From the NCBI GenBank assembly GCA_963627215.1, contig CAVGAH010000008.1:1-30713 (forward strand): a stretch of DNA of 30,713 nt, in the 5' to 3' direction. A program made the position numbers and the translations under genes. The stretch's first letter is position 1; each line of letters starts with the position of its first letter. Below are positions 1 to 7,618 of this stretch, piece after piece. This stretch comes from CAKQOE01 sp963627215. Its GTDB lineage: Bacteria; Bacillota; Clostridia; Peptostreptococcales; Anaerovoracaceae. Below the pieces are notes generated by a model, which worked only from the letters and a program-made list of their open reading frames with translations, searched no databases and had not been told where the DNA came from.

Positions 1-810
1 CTTTTCTTCGTTGTGCTTCTGGAGAGCAGGAACGCCGCCCTGCTTCTTTATCCACTGGAAGTTCAGACCTGCCATGTATATCGCGAAGCATGGAGGCGTA
101 TTATACATTGAACCCTTGTCAGCGTGGATCTTGTAATCCAGATATATCGGAGTATTTTCAGGAGCATGTCCGATGAGGTCGTCGCGGACGATAACGATAG
201 TAACGCCTGCAGGACCTACGTTTTTCTGTGCTCCGGCAAATATCAGACCGAAATCATTTACATTGTATACCTGTGAAAGGAAATTTGATGACTGGTCAGC
301 TACCAGCGGGATGTTTCCTGTGTCAGGGATGTAGTTGTATCTGCTTCCGTAAATAGTGTTGTTTGTAGTGATGTACACGTAATCTGCGTCATCTCTGAAA
401 TCAGCTCTTGTGAGCTTCGGAATGTAAGTGTATACGCTTTCTTCGGAGGAGGCAGTAACGCGGATATCACCAAATTTCTGAGCTTCCTGACAGGCTTTCT
501 TAGCCCACTGACCCGTTACGATGTAATCAGCTTTCTTCGTGTTCCTGAGCAGATTGAGCGGTACCATAGAGAACTGAAGCGTTCCGCCGCCCTGCAGGAA
601 AAGTACTTTGTAGCCCTCAGGGATATTCATGAGCTCTCTGAGGTCAGCTTCAGCAGTGTCGATGATGTCCTGGAACACCTGCGAGCGATGGCTCATCTCC
701 ATTACCGACATACCGCATCCGTGGTAGTTAGTAAGTTCTGCTGCTGCCTGCTCGATAATCTCAAGCGGGAGCATAGATGGCCCTGCTGAAAAATTAAAAA
801 TTCTTTCCAT
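1..810 (-). CDS. serC: Phosphoserine aminotransferase (partial, C-terminus outside the window)
   Basis: SerC converts 3-phosphohydroxypyruvate and glutamate to O-phosphoserine and 2-oxoglutarate in cytosolic serine synthesis, using PLP. The first 270 codons are present and run off the left edge; the family is about 360 residues, so roughly the last quarter is missing. The protein opens MERIFNFSAGPSMLP, the typical SerC N-terminus, with HGCGMSVMEMSHRS at 30-43, the phosphate/PLP-loop region GGGTLQF at 74-80, and the Schiff-base lysine K196 in FAGAQKNVGPAG. The ATG at 808-810 is preceded on the minus strand by an AGGAGG ribosome binding site about 10 nt upstream. It is transcribed divergently from the carboxypeptidase gene. 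Identification is firm. Confidence 0.96.
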   Translation of the reverse strand, partial: MERIFNFSAGPSMLPLEIIEQAAAELTNYHGCGMSVMEMSHRSQVFQDIIDTAEADLRELMNIPEGYKVLFLQGGGTLQFSMVPLNLLRNTKKADYIVTGQWAKKACQEAQKFGDIRVTASSEESVYTYIPKLTRADFRDDADYVYITTNNTIYGSRYNYIPDTGNIPLVADQSSNFLSQVYNVNDFGLIFAGAQKNVGPAGVTIVIVRDDLIGHAPENTPIYLDYKIHADKGSMYNTPPCFAIYMAGLNFQWIKKQGGVPALQKHNEEK

Positions 811-1148
811 TTTATTTTTTCCTCCTGAGAAAATTGTATTTAAAAATGCACCGTTCGTAGCGCTGAAAATCACAGATGTTGAAATTCAGGCGTTGAAAGG
901 TGTATGTTAAATTACTGACGAATAAAGTTGTACACAATTATACGCTACTATGTTAGAATAGTAAAGAAATTTTCGGGAATAAAACACGTTTTTGTATTTT
1001 TATGCGTACTAATGCCAAATCAATGTTAAATGCAATGCATAAATGCGGAAAATACCGAGCAGACCTCGCGGTCTGAACAGAAATTACGACAATATTGGAT
1101 AAAAAAGGAAATATAGTAAAAGACAAAATAAGAGGGGGTACAGGTATA
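811..1148. other. Divergent intergenic region serC / dacF-like
   Basis: This 338-nt stretch holds no gene. It contains the serC promoter at 937-965 on the minus strand, leaving a serC leader of about 120 nt in which I see no T-box or riboswitch motif. On the plus strand side there is a small hairpin, CAGACC-TCGC-GGTCTG at 1060-1075, and an AGAGGGGGT ribosome binding site just before the TTG start at 1149. No convincing plus-strand promoter was found by eye. Confidence 0.6.
937..965 (-). promoter_or_regulatory. Predicted sigma-A promoter for serC
   Basis: Read on the minus strand, a -35 TTTACT (960-965) is followed after exactly 17 nt by a -10 TATAAT (937-942). Transcription would start near position 930, giving a 120-nt leader before serC. 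This is a sequence match only. Confidence 0.6.
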
Positions 1149-2771
1149 TTGAAAAAATTTCTTCCTATTATAATGGCGGCTATGCTGGTGATGACGAATG
1201 TATGCGTACCGGCGTTCGCAACGACGGGGCAGCAGAACAACAGCAATGCGACTGATGCCGATACGGCTTCTCAGACTGCAGTATCATCGACAACGGCGGG
1301 CGCTGACGCGCAGCAGCCCGCAGACTCAGGCAGCGCGACAGACGCGGACTCTGACACGAACGCAAACGCAGACGACTCGACGGGACTTGGACTCGCAGCA
1401 GAATCAGCGGTATTGATAAACGCTAAAACAGGTCAGATACTTTATGAGAAGGAAAAAGACAAAAAGCAGTTCCCGGCAAGTACTACAAAAATAATGACGG
1501 CGCTGCTCACCATTGAAAATAAAAAGGATCTCAGCGAGGTCGTAACGATAAGTCATAATGCTTCATTTACAGAGGGCAGCAGGATATATCTGCTCGAGGG
1601 AGAGCAGGTCACTATAGAGCAGCTGCTTTACGCTATGATGCTCGAGTCAGCAAACGACGCGGCGATAGCGCTTGCCGAGGCTGTAGGAGGCAGCGTCGAG
1701 GACTTTGCAGTAATGATGAACAAGCGCGCTGAAGAGCTCGGCGCAAAAAACACTCACTTCGTATCGCCGAACGGACTGCCTGACGACGCGCATGTAACGT
1801 CAGCGTACGACCTTGCGCTTTTCGCTCAGGAGGCGATGAAGAACGAGCTCTTCAGAAAGATAGTCTCAACTACCCAGTACGATATACCGGGAACAGCGCT
1901 GCAGCCGGAGACTCGCTACCTGCACAACACAAACAAGCTGCTCGCAAGCACCACAAAGGTCGTGGTCGATGGCGTGAAGCGCCTCTGTAAATACGATGGC
2001 GTTACAGGAATAAAGACAGGCTACACAAAAGTCGCGCAGAGCTGTCTCGTAGCAGGCGCTGACCGCGACGGCATGGAGATCATCGGCGTTATCCTTAAAT
2101 CTACTCCTGAAAGCCAGTATCCTGACATGATAAAGCTCCTTGACTATGGGTTCAATACTTACAAGTCGGTAAAGATATGCAGCGCAGGCGACACTGTCGG
2201 AGATGTCGCTGTGACATCAGGAGCGAAAAGCTCTGTAAATGTCGTAGTAAATGAAGATATTTACGTGTCGGCGCTTAAGGAAGCGGATGAGGATACAGCC
2301 GCTTCAGATCTCACTTACGAGATAAACGCAAAGGAGCTTGAGGCTCCAGTAGAGCAGGGCGCTGCTGCAGGAACGGTAACTGTTTATCAGGGCGACACAG
2401 TGCTCGGTACATACGATGTGTTTACGGCTGACAGCGTGGGTCTGACGGCAGGCAAAAATTTCCTGAACAGCATGAAGAATATTCATATTCCTGTATTCCT
2501 GCTTGTATTTGTGTTCGTTCTGTTTGTAATTGCAGTCTACGTAGGCTTTGCACTCAAGGTCCGCCGCGAGAACAGGCGCGCGAGGGAAATGAGAGAGGCG
2601 AGACGTGAGGAGCGCCGCAGACAGGCAGCAGAATTTGAAGCAAAGCATATGAAGGGGAATGACGATATACTTGCCGGATATTATAAGAGCAGGCAGGAGG
2701 GCGCGCCCGGCGCGCAGGCGCAGAAGCAGTCAGGAGAAAAACATATTAAGACAGGCTTGAGAAAAAAATAA
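1149..2771 (+). CDS. D-alanyl-D-alanine carboxypeptidase (penicillin-binding protein, DacF/PBP5 type)
   Basis: A serine DD-carboxypeptidase that trims the terminal D-Ala of peptidoglycan stem peptides outside the membrane. Using the TTG at 1149 the protein has 540 residues. An N-terminal signal peptide ends near VPAFA, followed by a roughly 60-residue low-complexity Thr/Asp/Ala linker. The transpeptidase-fold motifs are present: S111-T-T-K (SxxK), S167-A-N (SxN) and K289-T-G. A PBP5-type C-terminal region, a transmembrane helix near residues 447-472 and a highly charged Arg/Glu-rich cytoplasmic tail follow. The TTG at 1149 is preferred over the in-frame TTG at 1095 because AGAGGGGGT lies 9 nt upstream and the signal peptide then begins directly. 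The last residues are encoded by a GC palindrome (2701-2715). dacF is the likeliest name but paralogues are common. Confidence 0.9.
   Translation: MKKFLPIIMAAMLVMTNVCVPAFATTGQQNNSNATDADTASQTAVSSTTAGADAQQPADSGSATDADSDTNANADDSTGLGLAAESAVLINAKTGQILYEKEKDKKQFPASTTKIMTALLTIENKKDLSEVVTISHNASFTEGSRIYLLEGEQVTIEQLLYAMMLESANDAAIALAEAVGGSVEDFAVMMNKRAEELGAKNTHFVSPNGLPDDAHVTSAYDLALFAQEAMKNELFRKIVSTTQYDIPGTALQPETRYLHNTNKLLASTTKVVVDGVKRLCKYDGVTGIKTGYTKVAQSCLVAGADRDGMEIIGVILKSTPESQYPDMIKLLDYGFNTYKSVKICSAGDTVGDVAVTSGAKSSVNVVVNEDIYVSALKEADEDTAASDLTYEINAKELEAPVEQGAAAGTVTVYQGDTVLGTYDVFTADSVGLTAGKNFLNSMKNIHIPVFLLVFVFVLFVIAVYVGFALKVRRENRRAREMREARREERRRQAAEFEAKHMKGNDDILAGYYKSRQEGAPGAQAQKQSGEKHIKTGLRKK
2701..2715 (+). 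repeat. GC-rich 7-1-7 palindrome inside the carboxypeptidase tail
   Basis: GCGCGCC-C-GGCGCGC, a perfect inverted repeat with one central base, lies in the coding region of the poorly conserved C-terminal tail. The identical 15-mer occurs between genes at 25959-25973, and versions with a different central base occur at 8967 and 29531. Confidence 0.75.
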
Positions 2772-2918
2772 TTTTTACGCCGCGGGCGGCGCATTATGTT
2801 TACATTATTCCCACATATTAGGCATTTATGGCATAATTTATGATAAGTTTGTCAAAAATAACTATCAGTAATTACAATTCAACTTGTAAAAAAACTTAAT
2901 TTATTTGTAAAAATCGAC

Positions 2919-2952
2919 AAACAGAGTTCCAACTTCAGGAACTCTGTTTTTT
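2919..2952 (+). terminator. Rho-independent terminator
   Basis: A perfect 12-bp stem, AAACAGAGTTCC (2919-2930) with GGAACTCTGTTT (2938-2949), has a 7-nt loop and a T run. It lies 148 nt after the carboxypeptidase stop and just before the hydrogenase promoter, so it separates the two units. Confidence 0.85.
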
Positions 2953-2964
2953 GTTGTGAATACG

Positions 2965-2993
2965 TTGCAAAATAAGGAATGTTCTGATAAAAT
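2965..2993 (+). promoter_or_regulatory. Predicted promoter of the hydrogenase operon
   Basis: A -35 TTGCAA (2965-2970), a 17-nt spacer and a -10 TAAAAT (2988-2993) sit directly downstream of the preceding terminator. The expected start falls at or beside the N gap at 2997-3012, so the leader sequence is not fully known. Confidence 0.6.
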
Positions 2994-2996
2994 ATG

Positions 2997-3012
2997 NNNN
3001 NNNNNNNNNNNN
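2997..3012. other. Assembly gap (16 Ns)
   Basis: Sixteen undetermined bases interrupt the leader of the hydrogenase operon. No coding sequence is broken, but any operator or RNA element here is invisible and the true length may differ from 16. Confidence 0.99.
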
Positions 3013-3066
3013 ACTCAGGTCCATTGCCGCAGCTGAAAAGACAACATTCATGGGAGGTATGATTGA

Positions 3067-3558
3067 ATGAGTACTAAAAGGAAAGTCGAAATCACAGACC
3101 AGCAGATGTCCGACATCATCGCCATTATTGATAAATACAGAGATGATCAGGGTGCGTTGATTCCTGTTCTTCACGAAGTTCAGGACTACTTCGGATATCT
3201 TCCGATCGAAGTTCAGAAGGTTATTTCAGACGAGCTGCATGTTCCACTGGCAGAGATATACGGTGTAGTTACATTCTACGCTCGTTTCTCTACTCAGCCT
3301 AAGGGCAAGTACGCTGTCAGCGTATGTATGGGTACTGCCTGCTACGTTAAGGGCGCAGGTAAGATCCTCGAGAAGTTTGAAAATACTCTCGGCATCAAGG
3401 CAGGCGAAGTTACAGAAGACGGCCTGTTCAGCCTTGACGCGTGCAGATGCATAGGCGCATGCGGTCTGGCTCCTGTCGCTACAGTTAACGGTGAAGTATA
3501 CGGCAGACTCGTTCAGGCTGACGTCCAGACTATCTGCGATAAGTATATGAACGAATAG
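3067..3558 (+). CDS. hydC: NuoE-like [2Fe-2S] subunit of the trimeric [FeFe]-hydrogenase
   Basis: The small 24-kDa-type subunit (163 residues) carries one [2Fe-2S] cluster in a thioredoxin-like fold and passes electrons between the flavin subunit and the hydrogenase subunit. The N-terminal half is the helical NuoE region. Cluster ligands are visible as C87 and C92 (VCMGTAC) and C128 and C132 (CRCIGAC), the family's C-x4-C ... C-x3-C pattern. A GGGAGGT site lies 8 nt before the ATG. The next gene, a NuoF-like subunit, starts 23 nt after the stop, so the two are surely co-transcribed. Its place beside hydB and hydA identifies it as the HydC/HndA-type subunit rather than a complex I subunit; no membrane subunits are present. 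Confidence 0.93.
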   Translation: MSTKRKVEITDQQMSDIIAIIDKYRDDQGALIPVLHEVQDYFGYLPIEVQKVISDELHVPLAEIYGVVTFYARFSTQPKGKYAVSVCMGTACYVKGAGKILEKFENTLGIKAGEVTEDGLFSLDACRCIGACGLAPVATVNGEVYGRLVQADVQTICDKYMNE

Positions 3559-3581
3559 TTTGATCGGGAGGTATTTTTATA

Positions 3582-5465
3582 ATGAAGACAATAGCAGAAC
3601 TCGCTGAACTCAGAGACGCATCTTATGCTAAGGTGCATATGAGAGAGGATAACAAGGAATCAGAGACTAAAGTCAAGAGACACGTACTTCTCTGCGGTGG
3701 TACAGGATGTCTTTCATCTCATTCAGAGCAGCTCAAGGAACGTCTTGATGAAAAGCTGAATGAATACGGCATGGCAGACCAGGTACAGACTATAATGACA
3801 GGCTGCTTCGGTCTCTGCGCTGAAGGTCCTATCGTAGTTGTATATCCTGAAGGTACTATGTACTCAAAGGTAACACCAAAGGACATCGAAGAAATCGCTG
3901 AAAAACACGTTAAGGACGGACAGATCGTAGAGCGCTGCCTTATCGGTCACGGCGAAGAATCTTATGATGAGGAAGGAAACAGAAAAGAAGCTATAGACTT
4001 CTTCCACAGCCAGAAGAGAGTTGCTCTCAGAAACTGCGGACGTATAAATCCGGAAGACATTGATGAATATATTGCTTTTGACGGTTATAAGGCTCTCGGC
4101 AAGGTTCTCACAGAAATGACTCCTGAGCAGGTAATTCAGACTGTAAAGGATTCAGGCCTCAGAGGAAGAGGCGGTGCAGGCTTCCCTACAGGTCAGAAGT
4201 GGACTTTCGCTGCTGCTTCAAAGGGCGAAGTTAAGTACGTTGCATGTAACGCCGACGAAGGTGACCCGGGCGCATTCATGGACAGATCTATCCTTGAAGG
4301 TGACCCGCACTCAGTTCTCGAGGCTATGGCTATCGCAGGCTATGCAGTAGGCGCTCACCAGGGTTACATATATGTAAGAGCTGAATATCCTACAGCTGTA
4401 AACAGACTGAATATCGCTATCGACCAGGCTCACGAATACGGTCTCCTCGGTAAGGATATCTTTGGTTCAGGCTTCGATTTTGATATCGAGCTGAGACTCG
4501 GCGCAGGCGCATTCGTATGCGGTGAAGAAACAGCCCTGATGAACTCTATCGAGGGTATGAGAGGCGAACCACGTCCACGTCCGCCATTCCCTGCATCTAA
4601 GGGTATTTTCGGAAAGCCTTCTATGCTGAACAACGTAGAAACTTACGCTAATATCTGTCCTATCATCCTGAACGGAGCTGACTGGTTCGCAGGAATGGGT
4701 ACAGAAAAGTCAAAGGGTACTAAGGTATTCGCAGTAGGCGGTAAGATCAACAATACAGGTCTCGTTGAGATTGAAATGGGTACTCCGCTCAGAGAAGTTA
4801 TTTACAACATCGGCGGCGGCGTTCCTGGCGGCAAGAAGTTCAAGGCAGCACAGACAGGCGGTCCTTCAGGCGGATGCATCCCTGCTTCACTGATCGACAC
4901 ACCTATGACATACGATGACCTCAGCGCTATCGGTTCTATGATGGGTTCAGGCGGTCTTATCGTAATGAACGAAGACGACTGTATGGTAGATATCGCAAAG
5001 TTCTTCCTCGAATTCACAGTTGATGAATCTTGCGGTAAGTGCCCTCCGTGCCGTATCGGTACTAAGAGAATGCTTGAGATCCTCGAAAAGATCACAGACG
5101 GAAGAGGTGAGCTCGAGGATATCGATAAGCTCGAAACACTCGCTAAGAACATTCAGGCATCTGCGCTCTGCGGTCTCGGTCAGACAGCTCCAAACCCTGT
5201 ACTGAGCACACTCAGATACTTCAGAGATGAGTATATTTCTCACGTAGTTGACAAGAAGTGTCCTGCAGGCGTCTGCAAGAACCTTATCCAGATCAAGATC
5301 AACCCTGATATCTGTAAGAGCTGCGGCATCTGCGCTAAGATCTGCCCTGCTACTTGCATCAGCGGCCAGAAGAAGGTTCCTTACGTTATCGACCAGTCAA
5401 GATGTCTCAAGTGCGGCGCTTGTATCGAAAAGTGCCCGTTCAAGGCTATCTCAAAGGAAGCTTAA
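3582..5465 (+). CDS. hydB: NuoF-like flavin/NAD(H)-binding subunit of the trimeric [FeFe]-hydrogenase
   Basis: This 627-residue subunit is where NAD(H) is oxidised or reduced at FMN; in characterised HydABC-type enzymes it is central to coupling NADH and ferredoxin. Domains in order: an N-terminal thioredoxin-like [2Fe-2S] domain (C38, C43, C75, C79); the 51-kDa FMN/NADH domain with GRGGAGFPTG at 195-204 and the acidic stretch ACNADEGDPGAF at 221-232; the [4Fe-4S] site C484-x2-C487-x2-C490 plus C530; and a C-terminal two-cluster ferredoxin domain (C578, C581, C584, C588 and C608, C611, C614, C618). The fused N-terminal domain corresponds to the separate HndB of four-gene systems. GGGAGGT precedes the ATG. 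Soluble, with no membrane segments. Whether the complex truly bifurcates cannot be read from sequence alone. Confidence 0.94.
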   Translation: MKTIAELAELRDASYAKVHMREDNKESETKVKRHVLLCGGTGCLSSHSEQLKERLDEKLNEYGMADQVQTIMTGCFGLCAEGPIVVVYPEGTMYSKVTPKDIEEIAEKHVKDGQIVERCLIGHGEESYDEEGNRKEAIDFFHSQKRVALRNCGRINPEDIDEYIAFDGYKALGKVLTEMTPEQVIQTVKDSGLRGRGGAGFPTGQKWTFAAASKGEVKYVACNADEGDPGAFMDRSILEGDPHSVLEAMAIAGYAVGAHQGYIYVRAEYPTAVNRLNIAIDQAHEYGLLGKDIFGSGFDFDIELRLGAGAFVCGEETALMNSIEGMRGEPRPRPPFPASKGIFGKPSMLNNVETYANICPIILNGADWFAGMGTEKSKGTKVFAVGGKINNTGLVEIEMGTPLREVIYNIGGGVPGGKKFKAAQTGGPSGGCIPASLIDTPMTYDDLSAIGSMMGSGGLIVMNEDDCMVDIAKFFLEFTVDESCGKCPPCRIGTKRMLEILEKITDGRGELEDIDKLETLAKNIQASALCGLGQTAPNPVLSTLRYFRDEYISHVVDKKCPAGVCKNLIQIKINPDICKSCGICAKICPATCISGQKKVPYVIDQSRCLKCGACIEKCPFKAISKEA

Positions 5466-5615
5466 TGCAGGCTGCGTGCCCGTTCAGGGGTCACAGCACA
5501 GCATGATCGCATAACGTGTATATATATTAAAATTGAATAAAAAGCAATATGAATTAGTCCTACCATACGATATTGTTAAGAAAAAAACTTGCGCCATAAG
5601 CGCAGGGGGGAATTT

Positions 5616-7358
5616 ATGAAGATGTTAAATATCACAATTGACGGTGTTGCAGTTCAGGTACCTGAAGGGACTACTGTACTTGAGGCTGCAAAGCAGGCAG
5701 GAATCAATATTCCTACACTCTGCTATCTTAAGGATGTTAATGAGATAGGCGCATGCAGGATGTGTCTTGTTGAGATAAAGGGCGCGAGAGCGCTCCAGAC
5801 TGCATGCGTATATCCTGCGGCTGATGGAAATGAGATCTTCACTTCATCGCCTAAGGTAAGAGAAGCGAGAAAGATGAATCTCAGCCTTCTCCTTTCAAAT
5901 CATAAGAAGGAATGCCTTACTTGTGACAGAAATAAGAACTGCGAGCTTCAGACTCTTGCTGAAGAGATGGATATAAAGGAAATGCCGTTTGAAGGAGAAG
6001 CCTGCGGACTTCCGATCGATGATACTTCGTTATCTATCGTTAAAGATCCTCAGAAGTGCATACTCTGTAAGCGTTGTATCGCTGTATGTAAGAACGTACA
6101 AACTGTGGGTATCATCGACGCTGTAAACAGAGGCTTTGTTACTACTATCGAGCCGGCGTTCGGTCAGAAGCTCGGCGAGGCTGCATGCGTAAACTGCGGT
6201 CAGTGCGTAGTATCATGTCCTGTAGGCGCTCTTACGGAAAAGAGCAGCATCAGCGATGTATGGAACGCTATCGGAGATCCTGAAAAGACAGTTCTCGTTC
6301 AGACTGCTCCTGCAGTAAGAGCTGCTCTCGGCGAGGAATTCGGAATGGAGATAGGTACTGCTGTTACTTCACAGATGGTCGGAGCACTCAAAAGACTCGG
6401 TTTCGACAAGGTATTCGATACTGATACGGGCGCAGATGTTACTATACTTGAAGAAGGAACAGAGCTCATAAACAGAATGAAGAACGGCGGAAAGCTGCCT
6501 ATGATCACATCATGCAGCCCGGGCTGGATCAAGTTCTGCGAGCATTACTATCCTGAGTTCATCGATAACCTTTCAAGCTGCAAGTCTCCTCATGAGATGT
6601 TCGGCGCTCTGCTCAAGTCTTACTATGCAGAGAAGGAAGGGATAGATCCTAAGAATATCGTAACTGTATCTATCATGCCATGCGTTGCGAAGAAGTTCGA
6701 GGCTGCAAGACCAGAGCTTTCAAACGACGGCATGCAGGATGTAGATTACGTTCTGACTACAAGAGAGCTTGCAAGGATGATAAGAGAAGCATGCATCGAC
6801 TTTAAGCAGTGCGAAGGCGAGTTTGATACTCCGTTCGGTTCTGCTTCAGGTGCAGGAGTTATATTCGGCGCTACAGGCGGTGTAATGGAAGCTGCTCTGA
6901 GAACTGTAGCTGACGTACTTACGGGTACTGACGTTCAGAAGCTCGAGTATCACGAGGTAAGAGGCCTTGACGGTATAAAGGAAACTTCTGTAGATCTCGG
7001 AAACGGTACAGTTATAAAGGCTGCTGTAGCTCACGGACTCAGCAACGCGCGCGAACTCCTTGATAAGATCAAGGCAGGCGAAGCCGACTATCAGTTCGTT
7101 GAGATCATGGCATGTCCGGGCGGCTGTGTAAACGGCGGCGGTCAGCCTATCCAGCCTTCAAGGGTAACTAACTGGGTCGACCTCAGGGCTGAAAGAGCGA
7201 AGGCTCTCTACTCCGAGGATGAAAAGCAGGCTATAAGAAAATCTCATAAGAATCCTGTAGTAATGGATTACATCTATGGCGAGTTCCTCGGCGAACCGGG
7301 CGGGGAAAAGGCTCATCATCTGCTCCATACTACATATACTGAGAGAGATCGTTTTTAA
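5616..7358 (+). CDS. hydA: [FeFe]-hydrogenase catalytic subunit (HndD/HydA type)
   Basis: Catalyses reversible H2 production at the H-cluster, exchanging electrons with HydB/HydC and ferredoxin. In the 580-residue protein the order is: an N-terminal [2Fe-2S] ferredoxin domain; the His-ligated [4Fe-4S] site (H96, C100, C103, C109); two [4Fe-4S] clusters (CILCKRCIAVC and CVNCGQCVVSC); then the H-cluster domain with L1 TSCSPGW, L2 MPCVAKKFE (C356) and L3 EIMACPGGCVNGGGQP (C500, C504). Serine at the L1 position before proline is unusual (see findings). The ATG at 5616 is chosen over a TTG at 5589 because a strong CAGGGGGG site lies just upstream. A 150-nt spacer separates it from hydB, with a small TGCGC-CATAA-GCGCA hairpin (5590-5604) directly before the ribosome binding site. 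Maturases HydE, HydF and HydG are not in the window. Confidence 0.95.
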   Translation: MKMLNITIDGVAVQVPEGTTVLEAAKQAGINIPTLCYLKDVNEIGACRMCLVEIKGARALQTACVYPAADGNEIFTSSPKVREARKMNLSLLLSNHKKECLTCDRNKNCELQTLAEEMDIKEMPFEGEACGLPIDDTSLSIVKDPQKCILCKRCIAVCKNVQTVGIIDAVNRGFVTTIEPAFGQKLGEAACVNCGQCVVSCPVGALTEKSSISDVWNAIGDPEKTVLVQTAPAVRAALGEEFGMEIGTAVTSQMVGALKRLGFDKVFDTDTGADVTILEEGTELINRMKNGGKLPMITSCSPGWIKFCEHYYPEFIDNLSSCKSPHEMFGALLKSYYAEKEGIDPKNIVTVSIMPCVAKKFEAARPELSNDGMQDVDYVLTTRELARMIREACIDFKQCEGEFDTPFGSASGAGVIFGATGGVMEAALRTVADVLTGTDVQKLEYHEVRGLDGIKETSVDLGNGTVIKAAVAHGLSNARELLDKIKAGEADYQFVEIMACPGGCVNGGGQPIQPSRVTNWVDLRAERAKALYSEDEKQAIRKSHKNPVVMDYIYGEFLGEPGGEKAHHLLHTTYTERDRF

Positions 7359-7396
7359 GTGAACATTTAACTTTTGGTTAATGAGTTTTATCTGGG

Positions 7397-7426
7397 AAAC
7401 GGGCTGCCGGGAGGCGGCCCGTTTTT
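7397..7426 (+). terminator. Rho-independent terminator of the hydrogenase operon
   Basis: A 12-bp stem with one G-U pair, AAACGGGCTGCC (7397-7408) with GGCGGCCCGTTT (7413-7424), has a GGGA loop and a T run. It follows hydA by 38 nt. Confidence 0.85.
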
Positions 7427-7519
7427 CGTGGTTTTTGAGGGAATGTCGAATCGTATCGCAGCGCCGGTGACGGCGAAAGTTGTGCTCATATGCATTAATG
7501 CGGTAAATTGAAAAAGCGG

Positions 7520-7548
7520 TTTAAATGAATAAGATTTTATTGTATAAT
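7520..7548 (+). promoter_or_regulatory. Predicted promoter for the metY-like gene
   Basis: A -35 TTTAAA (7520-7525), a 17-nt spacer and a consensus -10 TATAAT (7543-7548). The leader, about 65 nt, contains the palindrome at 7565-7581. No SAM-box or T-box features are seen. Confidence 0.5.
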
Positions 7549-7564
7549 TAAGAAATATAGCTTG

Positions 7565-7581
7565 CGTCGGCCCGGCCGACG
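7565..7581. repeat. GC-rich palindrome (8-1-8) in the metY leader
   Basis: CGTCGGCC-C-GGCCGACG is a perfect inverted repeat with a single central base. It lies between the predicted promoter and the metY start. No T-run follows, so it is not an ordinary terminator. It belongs to the palindrome family described in the findings. Confidence 0.7.
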
Positions 7582-7618
7582 GGAGCATGGGTGAAAGATA
7601 CTTTGAAAGGAAATTAAT

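Noticed and set aside
811..930. T-box or serine-responsive leader before serC
   Set aside because: No T-box consensus (AGGGTGG...) or terminator/antiterminator pair was found in the 120-nt leader.
2905..2922. Possible Rex operator (TTTGT ... ACAAA) before the hydrogenase operon
   Set aside because: The space between the TTGT and ACAA halves is 8 nt rather than the 10 expected for Rex, and the right half is part of the terminator stem.
5465..5506. 13-codon ORF overlapping the hydB stop (TAATG)
   Set aside because: Very short, no homology recognised and no conserved context; TAATG overlaps are common by chance.
7431..7618. SAM or T-box riboswitch before metY
   Set aside because: No conserved SAM-I core or T-box sequence is present; the leader is short and holds only a palindrome.
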